From assembly GCA_902518505.1 (NCBI GenBank), contig CABYGG010000010.1:1-40259 (forward strand): a stretch of DNA of 40,259 nt, written 5' to 3'. Below the pieces are notes generated by a model, which saw nothing but the letters and a program-made list of their open reading frames with translations, made no database searches and had not been told where the DNA came from. This DNA is from an uncultured Alphaproteobacteria bacterium. GTDB taxonomy: Bacteria; Pseudomonadota; Alphaproteobacteria; HIMB59. Within the stretch, counting starts at the first letter, position 1, and each line of letters starts with the position of its first letter. The position numbers and the translations under genes were made by a program. Of the stretch, positions 8,427 to 18,280 are shown piece after piece.

Positions 8427-10223
8427 TGTGCGGTATAGTTGGTATCTTAAATTCATCTTCTTTAAAGAATAACTCTATAGATATTTTAAAAAAGCTGGAA
8501 TATAGAGGGTATGACTCTGCTGGCATTTCCTTGTTTTCAAAAGAACGAATAAAAACCATTAAAAGTGTCGGCAAAATATCAGAACTAAAAAATAAAGCTC
8601 AAAATATATCAGATAAAAATTTTTATGGTGTGATAGGTCATACAAGATGGGCAACACATGGAGTTGTTAGTAAAAACAATGCTCATCCATTTGCAAATGA
8701 TGATCTTACTTTAGTTTGTAATGGTATAATTGAAAACTATAGAAAAATTCAAAATCGATTTGTAGAAATTCCTAAAAATATTCAATCAGATACTGAAACC
8801 AGTTTTTACTTTCTCACCTATTTAGTCAATAAATATAAAAATTCAGATGAAGCTATTAGAGTATTTAAAAGTGTAATTAAAGGAAACTACGCCTTTGTTA
8901 TATTTATAAAAAAAAAATAATTGTTTTTACTTATTAAAAAATGGCAGTCCAATCGCCTTATCACATAATAAAAACTCCTCTTACATATGCTCAGATTCAT
9001 CTATTTTATCTGATTATAGTGATAAGATTTATCATCTTAAAGATGGTGATATTATTAAAATTCAGCAGTCTAAAATATCTAGTTTAAATAAAGCTAAAAT
9101 ACTTTTTGAAAAAAATGAAATTAAACAAAACCCATATGATAAAGGAAAATATCAACATTATATGTTGAAAGAGATTCATGAGCAGCCTGAAGTTATAAAA
9201 GCTACTCAAAAAAACTATTTACAAGAATTTTTTAATGATTTTGAAAGCAAATTTAAAAATTTAATTTTAAACAAAAAAATAATATTTGTTGGATGTGGTA
9301 CTGCATACCATGCTTGTTTAGTTGGGGAGTACTATTTTAATAAATATACAAATATAGATACTTCATCAGAATTAGCTTCCGAGCTTAGATATAAAAAAAT
9401 AAATAAAGACGAAAAAATATTATTTATTTTTATTTCACAATCTGGTGAAACCATGGATACATTGATGGCTTTAAAATATATCAAAAAAAACAAACATTCC
9501 TCTATAGTTATAACTAATTCTTTACAGAGTAGTATGGTAAGGGAGGCTGATGTAACTATACCTACTTATGCTGATAAAGAAGTTGGTGTAGCCTCAACTA
9601 AAGCTTTTACTTGTCAAATATTGAGCTTAGCCAATCTTTCTATTGAAATTGGTAAAATGACAAATTCCATATCGAAAAAAGATTATAATAAGAATTTAGC
9701 AATTCTAAAGTTATTACCAATAAAGTTGAAAAAATTAATAATCAATTTTACACCAGAGGCGAAAAAAATTGCAAAAAAATTAAGCCAATCTGATACTTGT
9801 TATTTTATTGGAAGGAATATTGTATACCCAATAGCATTAGAGGGATCCTTGAAATTAAAAGAGATATCTTACATGCATAGCGAAGGCTTTCCTGGAGGAG
9901 AGATGAAACATGGCCCAATTGCATTGATCGATAAAAAATCATTAACAATTTGCTTATCGCCAAACAACGAACTATATGAGAAATCTATTTCAAATGCTGA
10001 GGAAATTGCTGCTAGAAATGGTAAGGTTATAATTTTATCGAGTGTTAAAATTCAAATAAAATCATTAAACACACATAATGTAAGCCTACCCAAAGAAAAC
10101 TTTATTGACACACCTTTCATTTATACTATTCCTCTTCAACTCATTTCATATTATTTTGCTCTTAATGAAGGTACTGATATTGATCAACCAAGGAATCTCG
10201 CTAAATCAGTTACCGTTGAATAA
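8426..10223 (+). CDS. glmS: Glutamine-fructose-6-phosphate aminotransferase GlmS, frame broken by a one-base A-run shift
   Basis: GlmS converts fructose-6-phosphate and glutamine to glucosamine-6-phosphate, the entry step to UDP-GlcNAc. The glutaminase domain begins with Cys2 (MCGIVGIL) and has GHTRWATHG. That frame stops at 8918 just after a run of ten A (8908-8917). Skipping one A reads on without a stop through KNGSPIALSHN, DGDIIKI and DKGKYQHYMLKEIHEQP, joining the frame that holds both SIS domains (GCGTAYHACLVGEYYF, SQSGETMDTLMAL) and the C-terminal DQPRNLAKSVTVE. The rebuilt protein is about 598 residues, near the usual 609. So this is one gene with a +1 shift relative to frame, not two genes. 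Sequencing error or transcriptional slippage could explain it; real loss is unlikely for this step. Confidence 0.88.
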
Positions 10224-10240
10224 ATTGAATACTATTTAAT

Positions 10241-11518
10241 ATGAATATCGAAGTTGATAATGAGATTTTAGCTAGTGTGATTGACGCTCAGTTTGGTATC
10301 AAACCACAGCTTTCTTCAAATATCGAAAAAGCTAATTTTAAACAAACTATTTTTTTTCCTGAGGATAAATTGAAATCAAATACATTTAATTCAGTGCCTT
10401 TAGACACATATGGAATAATCAATAAATCTAAGTTATTTACAAGAGAACCAATTACAGGAGAACAAATATCTTATTTAATTAATGATAATGGCTACACTGT
10501 TAAAGATAATAATCCAGATATTAAAATCGAAACAACAGATTATAAAATTTTTTATAGATTTGAAATTAATGAGATTCAACACAAATACTGCTCATCAATT
10601 TTTACTAATTTAAAATTTAAAAAAATTAATATTGTTTTTCCAAATAGCAGCACAATACACTTTTTTTCTGAGAATATATCCCTTTTAAAAAAATATATTA
10701 AGAAAATTGCTAATAAAAAAATTCAAGAGAGTGATCTTATTAAAATCAAAGTCCCAACTAGTTTATCTATTAATTACTCTAAAAATAATAATACCAAAGA
10801 GATTATAATCAAAAATAAATCTTATTTGGGAATATGTTATGAAATAGTTAATCTTTTAAGCTTAAATACTTTAGACAATAAGAATACGTATAATTCCAGC
10901 AATAATAGCAATTACTATATTAATATTCTTTTTTTTAATTTTTATAATTTTTTCCCTAAGTTTATATCTTTATTAATATTTAAATTTTTACTCAGGTTTA
11001 ATAAATCTTACATATTTTCTAATCAAGTATTAGAAATTAATAATAATTTTAACAAACAAAATAATTTCTTCTCTAATATTATTGATGACAATCAATATCC
11101 TAGTTACTTATCAATAGGAACTTTTTTCCCTAATTTAAAATTAAGTAATAAAAAGTATATTCATGAGATACTCAAGGATGACGATACATACATACTTTCA
11201 AACAAACATAAAATAAAAAACATAAAAAATTTTATTTTTCTATCTGATGGTTCTGATAAAAATTCTTATCAAATCGGTAAAAGCTCATATGATTATTTAA
11301 ATTTAGATAAATGCTATTACATTACAGACAGTCATGGCCTAATCACCACTGTAGATATCGTTGATAATATCGGAATTATCAATCATGAAGATATTGACTC
11401 AAAGTATTCAGATAATAAACAATCCAGCATAGATAATTTTTATGCAACAGGTTATGAGCCATCATTACCTAAATTAAAGCTACCCAAAATTTGGCCTTTT
11501 AAATCTAAAACCCAATAA
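10241..11518 (+). CDS. Hypothetical protein, 425 residues, unrecognised
   Basis: I do not recognise this protein. It has no signal peptide. It is rich in Asn, Lys, Ile and Ser, with low-complexity Asn/Ser stretches near residues 212-225 and an aromatic hydrophobic patch (INILFFNFYNFFPKFISLLIF) just after them that could be one or two membrane-associated helices. The C-terminus is basic and proline-rich (LPKLKLPKIWPFKSK). No catalytic motif is evident. It begins 17 bases after glmS and ends 41 bases before aroG, so it is probably read with glmU-glmS. The ATG is preceded by TACTAT/TTTAAT but by no Shine-Dalgarno motif. The intact 425-codon frame and coding-like composition make it a real gene. 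Confidence 0.75.
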   Translation: MNIEVDNEILASVIDAQFGIKPQLSSNIEKANFKQTIFFPEDKLKSNTFNSVPLDTYGIINKSKLFTREPITGEQISYLINDNGYTVKDNNPDIKIETTDYKIFYRFEINEIQHKYCSSIFTNLKFKKINIVFPNSSTIHFFSENISLLKKYIKKIANKKIQESDLIKIKVPTSLSINYSKNNNTKEIIIKNKSYLGICYEIVNLLSLNTLDNKNTYNSSNNSNYYINILFFNFYNFFPKFISLLIFKFLLRFNKSYIFSNQVLEINNNFNKQNNFFSNIIDDNQYPSYLSIGTFFPNLKLSNKKYIHEILKDDDTYILSNKHKIKNIKNFIFLSDGSDKNSYQIGKSSYDYLNLDKCYYITDSHGLITTVDIVDNIGIINHEDIDSKYSDNKQSSIDNFYATGYEPSLPKLKLPKIWPFKSKTQ

Positions 11519-11544
11519 TTACTTTTATTTAATACATTTAACAA

Positions 11545-11550
11545 TATAAT
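11545..11550 (+). promoter_or_regulatory. Candidate -10 box for the aroG-trmJ run
   Basis: A perfect TATAAT lies 9 bases before the aroG start codon. The hexamer 17 bases upstream (CTTTTA, 11522-11527) is a weak -35. If used, transcription would begin almost at the ATG, giving a nearly leaderless mRNA. In such AT-rich DNA a chance match is possible. Confidence 0.4.
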
Positions 11551-11559
11551 CCTTGCCTC

Positions 11560-12909
11560 ATGAAATGGACTAAAGATAGTTGGAAAAACTTTGAAGCAAA
11601 GCAAATGCCTGCTTACGCTGATCAAGGTAATTTAGACTCTGTAATAGAGGAATTATCCTCTATGCCTCCTTTAATATTTGCTGGTGAGACTAGGTCTCTA
11701 AAATCACAAATTTATCAAGTTCAAAAAGGAGAGTCCTTTTATTTACAAGGTGGTGACTGTGCTGAGAGCTTTCAAGAATTAAACCCCAATACAATTCGAG
11801 ATAATTTTAAATTACTATTGCAAATGTCTGTTGTTTTGACTTTTGCCACTAATAAACCGGTCGTTAAACTAGGGAGAATGGGTGGACAATTTGCTAAACC
11901 AAGAAGCTCAGACTTTGAAGAAAAAAACGGTCAAAAGCTACCTAGTTATAGAGGAGATATTATCAATTCATTTGAGTTTAACGAGTCCTCTAGAGAACCA
12001 GACCCTAAAAGAATGATCAGAGCTTATAACCATTCAGCTTCAACTTTAAATTTATTAAGAGCTTTTGCTCAAGGAGGTTTTGCTAGTTTAACACAATTAA
12101 ATAAATGGAATTTAGATTTTGCAGATAACTTTGATACAACAAAAAAATTTAAAGAATTATCTGAAAAAATTGCAGAAAGTATAAAATTTATGAATGCCTG
12201 TGGTGTAAATGAAAAAAATACAAGAGAACTAAGAGAGACAGATTTTTACACAAGCCATGAAGCACTTCTTTTACCTTATGAACAAGCTTTTACAAGAATA
12301 GATAGCACTACAGGTGAGTGGTACAATGTAAATTCTCATTTTTTGTGGGTCGGTGATAGAACTAGAGATCCTAATGGTGCTCACATACACTATTTAAGTG
12401 GTATAAAAAATCCTTTAGGTCTTAAAGTAGGTCCATCTACAACCATTGATGATTTAAAAAAAAATATTGAGATACTGAATCCTGAAAATGAAGGTGGAAG
12501 ACTTACACTTATTGTTAGAATGGGAGCAGATAAAATTAATTCAAAATACCCTGATTTATTGAGAGAAATTAATAAACTCGGTCTTAATCTTACATGGATA
12601 TGTGATCCTATGCATGGAAATACTTCTACAAGTAAATCTGGCTATAAAACTAGAGCTACTGAGAATATTTTTAAAGAAATTCAGTCTTTTTTTGAAATTC
12701 ATAAATCAGAGGGTTCAGTCGCAGGAGGTGTTCACCTTGAATTAACAGGTTTAGATGTAACTGAATGTGTCGGTGGGCCTGATGATATTAAAGATGAAAA
12801 TTTAGGTGATAGATACCATACGTTTTGTGACCCAAGACTAAATGTTAATCAATCATTAGAGCTATCTTTTCTACTGGCTGATTTATTGTCCAATGGCGAA
12901 ATGAATTAG
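11560..12909 (+). CDS. aroG: Class II 3-deoxy-7-phosphoheptulonate (DAHP) synthase
   Basis: This condenses phosphoenolpyruvate and erythrose-4-phosphate to DAHP, the first step of the shikimate pathway. The 449-residue protein matches the plant-like/type II family: it opens MKWTKDSWKNFEAKQMP and has GGDCAESF (residues 64-71), RMGGQFAKPRSS, FVGDRTRDP-like WVGDRTRDPNGAHI, CDPMHGNT and GGVHLELTG near the C-terminus, which include the metal and PEP ligands (Cys, His, Glu, Asp). It is full length. It heads a same-strand run of amino-acid, NAD and tRNA-charging genes and is followed after 14 bases by the nicotinate phosphoribosyltransferase-like gene. Class II enzymes are the usual form in alphaproteobacteria. 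The symbol is family-based; aroF or aroH are also used. Confidence 0.93.
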   Translation: MKWTKDSWKNFEAKQMPAYADQGNLDSVIEELSSMPPLIFAGETRSLKSQIYQVQKGESFYLQGGDCAESFQELNPNTIRDNFKLLLQMSVVLTFATNKPVVKLGRMGGQFAKPRSSDFEEKNGQKLPSYRGDIINSFEFNESSREPDPKRMIRAYNHSASTLNLLRAFAQGGFASLTQLNKWNLDFADNFDTTKKFKELSEKIAESIKFMNACGVNEKNTRELRETDFYTSHEALLLPYEQAFTRIDSTTGEWYNVNSHFLWVGDRTRDPNGAHIHYLSGIKNPLGLKVGPSTTIDDLKKNIEILNPENEGGRLTLIVRMGADKINSKYPDLLREINKLGLNLTWICDPMHGNTSTSKSGYKTRATENIFKEIQSFFEIHKSEGSVAGGVHLELTGLDVTECVGGPDDIKDENLGDRYHTFCDPRLNVNQSLELSFLLADLLSNGEMN

Positions 12910-12923
12910 TTTTCTTATTCATA

Positions 12924-14051
12924 ATGAATAAAAAAATAAATTCAAATTTAATTAATAATTTTACTGATAATTATTTTTTAAAAACAAAAAAAATTATCCA
13001 TAAGTATGGAGATATTAAAGTTACTTATGCTGTTTTTATTCGTAGACCAGGTGTTATAGCATTAAAACTAGCAATAAATTGGATTAAACAAATTTCAAAA
13101 GACAGAGGAATAAAAGTATCAACTTCTAGTCCATTCAAAGAGGGTGACCATTTCGGTGCTGGAGAACCAATTCTTTATATTAGGGGTTCTTTTAAACATA
13201 TAGTCGATTTGGAAACTTTACTCTTACAAAAAATTGGTCCAGCTTGTATAGCAGCAGCTAATGCATATCAAATGTGTTTAGACTTGCCTAAAACGTCCTT
13301 TATAGCTATGGATGCAAGACATTGTGCAGGTACAGAGATGTCTGAATTAATGTCATATGCGGCATCAGTAGGATCAAAATCAGCAAAAAGAAAAAAAGCT
13401 AAAGGCTTTATTGGAACATCGATAGATGCAACATCACATTATTTTCAATCTAATAAAGCATTAGGAACGATGCCACATGCATTAATAGGATATGCAGGAT
13501 CTACCCTTGAGGCAGTAAAAATGTTTCATGAAACATTTCCAAAAGATGATTTAGTTGTATTGCCTGATTATTTCGGTAAGGAAATTACTGACTCTATTCA
13601 AGTTTGTAGCCATTTCGATAAGTTGTCTAAAGCTGGAAAAGTAATGATAAGACTTGATACCCCAAATGGAAGATTTATTGAGAATCTTGATACCTCAAAA
13701 TCATATGAGGTCTTAGAAAAACACGCTCCCGGTTCAATCAAAGAATACAGATCTGACAAAGAGTTAAAACACTTAGTTGGGCCTGGAGTCTCTGCTGCAT
13801 CTTTGTGGTATTTGAGAGCACAACTTGATAATTTTGGTTTTAAAAAAGTAAAAATTATTGCATCTAGCGGATTTACAAATGAGAAATGCAAGGCAATGTC
13901 TTTAGCCAAAGTTCCAATAGATGTCATAGGAACTGGAAGTTATCTACCAGAAAAGTGGTCAGAAACATATGCAACTGCTGATATTATAAAATATGGTAAT
14001 TTCTCTAGAGTAAAAGTTTCAAGAGAGTACCTCTTAAAAAAAGTTAAATGA
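12924..14051 (+). CDS. Nicotinate phosphoribosyltransferase family protein
   Basis: This probably joins nicotinate to phosphoribosyl pyrophosphate to make nicotinate mononucleotide in NAD salvage. The protein has the nicotinate/quinolinate phosphoribosyltransferase barrel: FKEGDHFGAGEPILYIRG in the N-terminal domain, AMDARHCAGTEM in the middle, GFIGTSIDATSHYF, then GTMPHALIGYAGST and a C-terminal IIASSGFTNEK and GTGSYLP, which form the phosphate-binding part. It has 375 residues, shorter than PncB (about 400). It overlaps gltX by 4 bases (ATGA). The precise substrate is not certain; some members of this branch are annotated only by family. Confidence 0.8.
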   Translation: MNKKINSNLINNFTDNYFLKTKKIIHKYGDIKVTYAVFIRRPGVIALKLAINWIKQISKDRGIKVSTSSPFKEGDHFGAGEPILYIRGSFKHIVDLETLLLQKIGPACIAAANAYQMCLDLPKTSFIAMDARHCAGTEMSELMSYAASVGSKSAKRKKAKGFIGTSIDATSHYFQSNKALGTMPHALIGYAGSTLEAVKMFHETFPKDDLVVLPDYFGKEITDSIQVCSHFDKLSKAGKVMIRLDTPNGRFIENLDTSKSYEVLEKHAPGSIKEYRSDKELKHLVGPGVSAASLWYLRAQLDNFGFKKVKIIASSGFTNEKCKAMSLAKVPIDVIGTGSYLPEKWSETYATADIIKYGNFSRVKVSREYLLKKVK

Positions 14052-15379
14052 TAATTACACGTTTTGCCCCGAGCCCAACTGGTCACCTGCACTTAGGAAA
14101 TATGAGATCTTGCTTTTTAAATTGGGCATATTCAAAAAAAAATAATGGTAAATTTATTCTTAGATATGACGACACTGACCAAGAGAGAAGCAAAGATGAA
14201 TATGTAGAGTCCATAGCATCTGATCTTGATTGGTTAAAAATAAAATATGATGAAACTTTTTATCAAAGCAAAAGAATTGAGAGATATAATGAACTTTTCG
14301 ATCAATTAATTTCTTTAAAATTTGTTTACCCATGTTTTGAGTCAAGTGAGGATTTAGATATAAAAAAAAAGTTGCAGTTAAAAGCAGGAAAACCTCCAAT
14401 CTACGATAGATCCTCATTAAATTTATCTAAAGAAGAAGTTGAAAAAAAAATAATTAATGGTACTCAGCCTTATTGGAGATTTAAGCTTTCACAGACTAAA
14501 ATTAAATGGAATGATTTAGTAAAAGGAGAGACCGAAGTAGATCTAGCTTCTCAATCAGATCCTGTTTTAAGGAGGGCTGATGGTAGCTACCTCTACCATT
14601 TTCCAAGTGTCATCGATGATATAGATATGAAAATATCTCACATTATTAGAGGCGAAGACCACTTAACTAATTCAGCAATTCATTTAGAATTATTTAAATG
14701 TTTAAATTCTGATTTACCTTCATTAGGTCACAATCCATTAATGCTTAATGAGGATGGAACAAAACTAAGTAAGAGAAATTTGGACTCAATTTCACTTAAG
14801 CAATTCAGAAACAGTGGATATACAGTTAACAGTATTCTATCTTATTTGTATTCACTTGGTTTAAACTCAGATTATGATTTTGAAACCATTTTAGAGAATA
14901 ATTTTAGAGATTTTAATTTAGAGGATATTTCTAAAAACTTACCAAAAATTGATATTCATAAAATCGACTTTTTTCAAAAAAATTCATTAAGGTCAATGAA
15001 TTTAAAAGGTTTAAATAATGAATTCCCTGAGCTAGAAGAGTTAGCTTTAACTGAAGCTGAGTGGGAACTTATTAAAGAAAATGTTGAAAAGTATGAAGAT
15101 ATAAAAAATTTATGGAATATTATTAATAGAAGAGAAATTAAAATTCAACCCTCAGGTGACTTTATCAAACTTTTGACTAAAAATTTGAATGGTATTTCAA
15201 ATTTTAGTTTTGATGAATATGTCAATTACTTAATGAGCATTGATAAATCACTATCAAAAAAAGAAATATTTACTAATACACGTTATATACTTACAGGCAA
15301 TCAAAATGGCCCATCTGTTAAAGACCTATATAATTATTTTGGCCACGAAGGTTTAAAAAAAATTTTAAATGAATATTAA
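14048..15379 (+). CDS. gltX: Glutamyl-tRNA synthetase
   Basis: This class I synthetase charges tRNA-Glu, and possibly tRNA-Gln, with glutamate. The N-terminus has the HIGH-type motif as HLHLGN (residues 13-18) in FAPSPTGHLHLGN, then LRYDDTDQERS, and the KMSKS motif appears as KLSKRN near residue 240 after GHNPLMLNEDGT. The 443-residue length fits a bacterial GluRS with a compact anticodon domain. The DDTD sequence, rather than EDTD, resembles the second GluRS paralogue (GltX2) of alphaproteobacteria, so a second gltX may exist elsewhere. It overlaps the gene before by 4 bases and cysS by 11 bases. An intact A9 run lies inside it at 14362-14370. Confidence 0.93.
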   Translation: MIITRFAPSPTGHLHLGNMRSCFLNWAYSKKNNGKFILRYDDTDQERSKDEYVESIASDLDWLKIKYDETFYQSKRIERYNELFDQLISLKFVYPCFESSEDLDIKKKLQLKAGKPPIYDRSSLNLSKEEVEKKIINGTQPYWRFKLSQTKIKWNDLVKGETEVDLASQSDPVLRRADGSYLYHFPSVIDDIDMKISHIIRGEDHLTNSAIHLELFKCLNSDLPSLGHNPLMLNEDGTKLSKRNLDSISLKQFRNSGYTVNSILSYLYSLGLNSDYDFETILENNFRDFNLEDISKNLPKIDIHKIDFFQKNSLRSMNLKGLNNEFPELEELALTEAEWELIKENVEKYEDIKNLWNIINRREIKIQPSGDFIKLLTKNLNGISNFSFDEYVNYLMSIDKSLSKKEIFTNTRYILTGNQNGPSVKDLYNYFGHEGLKKILNEY

Positions 15380-16703
15380 TCTTTTTAACACTTTAACCAA
15401 AAAAAAAGAAAAACTTATACCTATTAACTCATCTGCTGTTAAGATGTACGCTTGTGGACCCACCCTTTACAGTAATCCACACATAGGAAACTTCAGACCA
15501 ATTATAGTTTTTGATATTTTATTTAGAGTCCTAAGACTAATTTTTGGAGAGGATAGTGTACGTTACGTCAGAAATATAACAGACATTGATGATAAAATTA
15601 TAGATAAAGCCAATGAACTTAAAATATCAACAGATGAGTTGGTTAATTCTACTCAAAAAATATATCAACAAAATCTAAATTCTTTATCAATATTATCTCC
15701 AACACATGAACCAAAAGCCACAGATTATATTTCAAAAATGATTGAGATGATTACATCTCTTATTGAAAAAAAATATGCTTATGTATCTGAAGGACATGTT
15801 TTATTTGAAGCAAAGAAATTTAATGGTTATGGTTCTCTCTCTAAGTTCTCATTAAAAGACATAATATCTGGTGCAAGAGTAGAAGTTGCCGATTACAAAA
15901 AAAATCCAGAAGATTTTGTCCTTTGGAAACCATCAAAAACAAATGAACCTCACTGGGATAGCCCATGGGGTAATGGTAGACCTGGATGGCACATAGAGTG
16001 TTCAGCTATGATTTCAGAATTACTTGGAGAAACCATTGATATCCATGCGGGCGGTATTGATCTTATTTTTCCACATCATGAGAATGAAATTGCTCAGTCA
16101 ACATGTTGTCATGATAAAAAGATGTCGAACTTTTGGCTCCATAATGGATTTATAAATTTTAAGGGTGAAAAAATGTCAAAATCTTTAGGAAATACCTCAA
16201 TTGTTAATGATTTATTATATAAACACGATCCTGCTGTTCTCAAATATTCACTACTGACTACTCATTATCGTCAACCACTTGATTTTTCAAACGATCTTAT
16301 AAGTTATAGTGAAAACATCATTAACAAGTGGAGAGAACATATTAAAGAGGTTAATAGCAAAGAATTAGACTCAGAATTTGTTAATGCACTTTTAGATGAC
16401 CTAAATACCCCAAAAGCACTGATGAGATTACAGCAAATAATATCTAACATTAAAAAAGACAAGAATAATGATGATTTATTAGCTCATTTTAATAATGGTT
16501 TAAGCTTATTAGGATTAAATCCTAGTTTTAATAAAACAGATTTAAACCTTGATAAAGAATTTATTGAAAATATGATATCCCGCCGACAAGAGGCTAAAAA
16601 AAATAAAGACTTTGAACTAGCAGATAAAATTAGAGATGAGTTATTTAAACAAGGGATTGTTCTAGAAGACACCAAAAATGGCACAACATGGAAGAAAAAC
16701 TAG
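15369..16703 (+). CDS. cysS: Cysteinyl-tRNA synthetase
   Basis: This class I synthetase attaches cysteine to tRNA-Cys. The zinc-site cysteine is in YACGPTLY (Cys29), the HIGH motif is HIGN (residues 38-41), and further zinc ligands are in WHIECSAM and FPHHENEIAQS. The KMSKS motif is conserved exactly in FKGEKMSKSLGN. The C-terminal region has RRQEAKKNKDFELADKIRDEL, the usual anticodon-domain helix, and ends in GTTWKKN. At 444 residues it is close to the family norm (about 460). The start is inside the 3' end of gltX, and the 3' end overlaps cimA by 16 bases, so all three are translationally linked. Confidence 0.95.
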   Translation: MNINLFNTLTKKKEKLIPINSSAVKMYACGPTLYSNPHIGNFRPIIVFDILFRVLRLIFGEDSVRYVRNITDIDDKIIDKANELKISTDELVNSTQKIYQQNLNSLSILSPTHEPKATDYISKMIEMITSLIEKKYAYVSEGHVLFEAKKFNGYGSLSKFSLKDIISGARVEVADYKKNPEDFVLWKPSKTNEPHWDSPWGNGRPGWHIECSAMISELLGETIDIHAGGIDLIFPHHENEIAQSTCCHDKKMSNFWLHNGFINFKGEKMSKSLGNTSIVNDLLYKHDPAVLKYSLLTTHYRQPLDFSNDLISYSENIINKWREHIKEVNSKELDSEFVNALLDDLNTPKALMRLQQIISNIKKDKNNDDLLAHFNNGLSLLGLNPSFNKTDLNLDKEFIENMISRRQEAKKNKDFELADKIRDELFKQGIVLEDTKNGTTWKKN

Positions 16704-18280
16704 AAAATAAAATTTATTTTTTTGATACCACATTAAGAGATGGTCAACAAACTACCGGTGTTGATTTTAGTGTAGATGATAAAATCAAATTCTCTAATGC
16801 TCTCGATGAATTAGGTTTAGATTATATTGAGGGTGGTTGGCCAGGGTCAAATCCAACTGATGATAGTTTTTTTAATTCTACAACAAATTTTAAAAACTCT
16901 AGTTTGGTTGCTTTTGGAATGACCAGAAGACCTAATACAAGTGTTTCAAACGATCCAGGTCTAAATACTTTAATTAATACAAATGTAAAACATATTTGCA
17001 TTGTTGGGAAATCATCTTCATATCAGGTCGAAAAGGCTTTAGGCATTTCAAAATCTGATAATCTAAAAATGATTGGTGAAAGTATCTCTCATATCAATGA
17101 AAAAGGTTTAGAGGCAATGTATGATGCTGAGCATTTTTTTGATGGATATAAATCAGATCCTAAATTTGCATTAGATTGTTTAACTGAGGCTTTAAATAAT
17201 GGAGCTAGGTGGATAGTATTGTGTGATACTAATGGTGGAACTCTGCCAAATGAAGTAGAGACAATTGTTCAAGAAGTAACAAAATATATACCAGGTGAAA
17301 AACTGGGCATCCATGCTCATAATGATACAGAAAATGCAGTTGCTAACTCACTGGCTGCTGTGCGAGCAGGAGTGAGACAAATCCAAGGCACAATTAATGG
17401 ATTAGGAGAAAGGTGTGGAAATGCTAATTTAGTATCTCTTATTCCCTCAATTATTTTGAAAACAAAATTTGAAACTAGTATTCCTAAAGAAAAATTATCA
17501 GCCTTAAAGAAAACCTCATTGCTTTTAGATGAAATTTTAAATCGTATGCCAAATACTCAACAAGCCTATGTTGGTGAAAATGCCTTTTCACATAAAGGAG
17601 GTTTGCATGTTTCAGCAATTAACAAAGACCCCAAAACATATGAGCATATAGACCCAGAAATAGTAGGTAATACTAGAAAAGTTGTAATTTCTGATCAATC
17701 TGGCCGATCCAATATCATATCTCTTTTAAATACTGTTGGTATTAACCCAGATGATCATTCAGATAAATTAGATTTTTTACTCCAAAAAGTAAAAGAGAGA
17801 GAATTCAAGGGTTACGCTTACGATCAGGCAATTGCGAGTTTTGAGATACTAGCTAGACAAACTCTTTTCGGTATCCCAGAGTACTTTGAATTAAAAAGAT
17901 TTAAAGTTATTGATGATAGAAGATGGAATGCTAAAGGAGAATTGGTAACTGAGTCTGAAGCAACTGTAAGGATAGAAGTTGAAAAAAAAGAATACATGAA
18001 TGTAGAAGTAGGAAATGGTCCAGTAAATGCTTTGGACAAAGCTTTAAGAAAATCATTAATGGGCTTTTACCCTGCTTTAGAGGATTTAGAATTAACTGAT
18101 TTTAAGGTAAGAATTTTATCCTCAGAAAAAGGAACAGATGCAATAGTTCGTGTTCTTATCGAGACAAAGGATCAAAAAGGATCTATTTGGACAACAGTAG
18201 GTGTCTCTACTAATATAATTGATGCGTCTTATAACGCCCTTAGAGAGAGCTTAATTTATAAATTAATTAAGTCCTCTTGA
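16688..18280 (+). CDS. cimA: (R)-citramalate synthase
   Basis: This condenses pyruvate with acetyl-CoA to citramalate, the first step of the threonine-independent route to 2-oxobutyrate and isoleucine. The HMGL-like barrel begins with DTTLRDGQQTTGV (from residue 13) and contains the metal-binding HAHND plus the family signature GTINGLGERCGNANL. The C-terminal third is a LeuA-type regulatory dimerisation domain (EATVRIEV, KVRILSSEKGTDAIVRV). At 530 residues and with this GERCGNA sequence it fits CimA better than 2-isopropylmalate synthase. It overlaps cysS by 16 bases. Its TGA stop overlaps the TTG start of the next gene. Feedback inhibition by isoleucine through the C-terminal domain is expected from the family. 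Confidence 0.9.
   Translation: MEEKLENKIYFFDTTLRDGQQTTGVDFSVDDKIKFSNALDELGLDYIEGGWPGSNPTDDSFFNSTTNFKNSSLVAFGMTRRPNTSVSNDPGLNTLINTNVKHICIVGKSSSYQVEKALGISKSDNLKMIGESISHINEKGLEAMYDAEHFFDGYKSDPKFALDCLTEALNNGARWIVLCDTNGGTLPNEVETIVQEVTKYIPGEKLGIHAHNDTENAVANSLAAVRAGVRQIQGTINGLGERCGNANLVSLIPSIILKTKFETSIPKEKLSALKKTSLLLDEILNRMPNTQQAYVGENAFSHKGGLHVSAINKDPKTYEHIDPEIVGNTRKVVISDQSGRSNIISLLNTVGINPDDHSDKLDFLLQKVKEREFKGYAYDQAIASFEILARQTLFGIPEYFELKRFKVIDDRRWNAKGELVTESEATVRIEVEKKEYMNVEVGNGPVNALDKALRKSLMGFYPALEDLELTDFKVRILSSEKGTDAIVRVLIETKDQKGSIWTTVGVSTNIIDASYNALRESLIYKLIKSS

Noticed and set aside
9162-10223. A separate SIS-domain sugar isomerase gene starting at the ATG at 9162
   Set aside because: The bases before it are in frame, have no stop back to the A10 run and encode GlmS linker sequence, so this is the second part of glmS.
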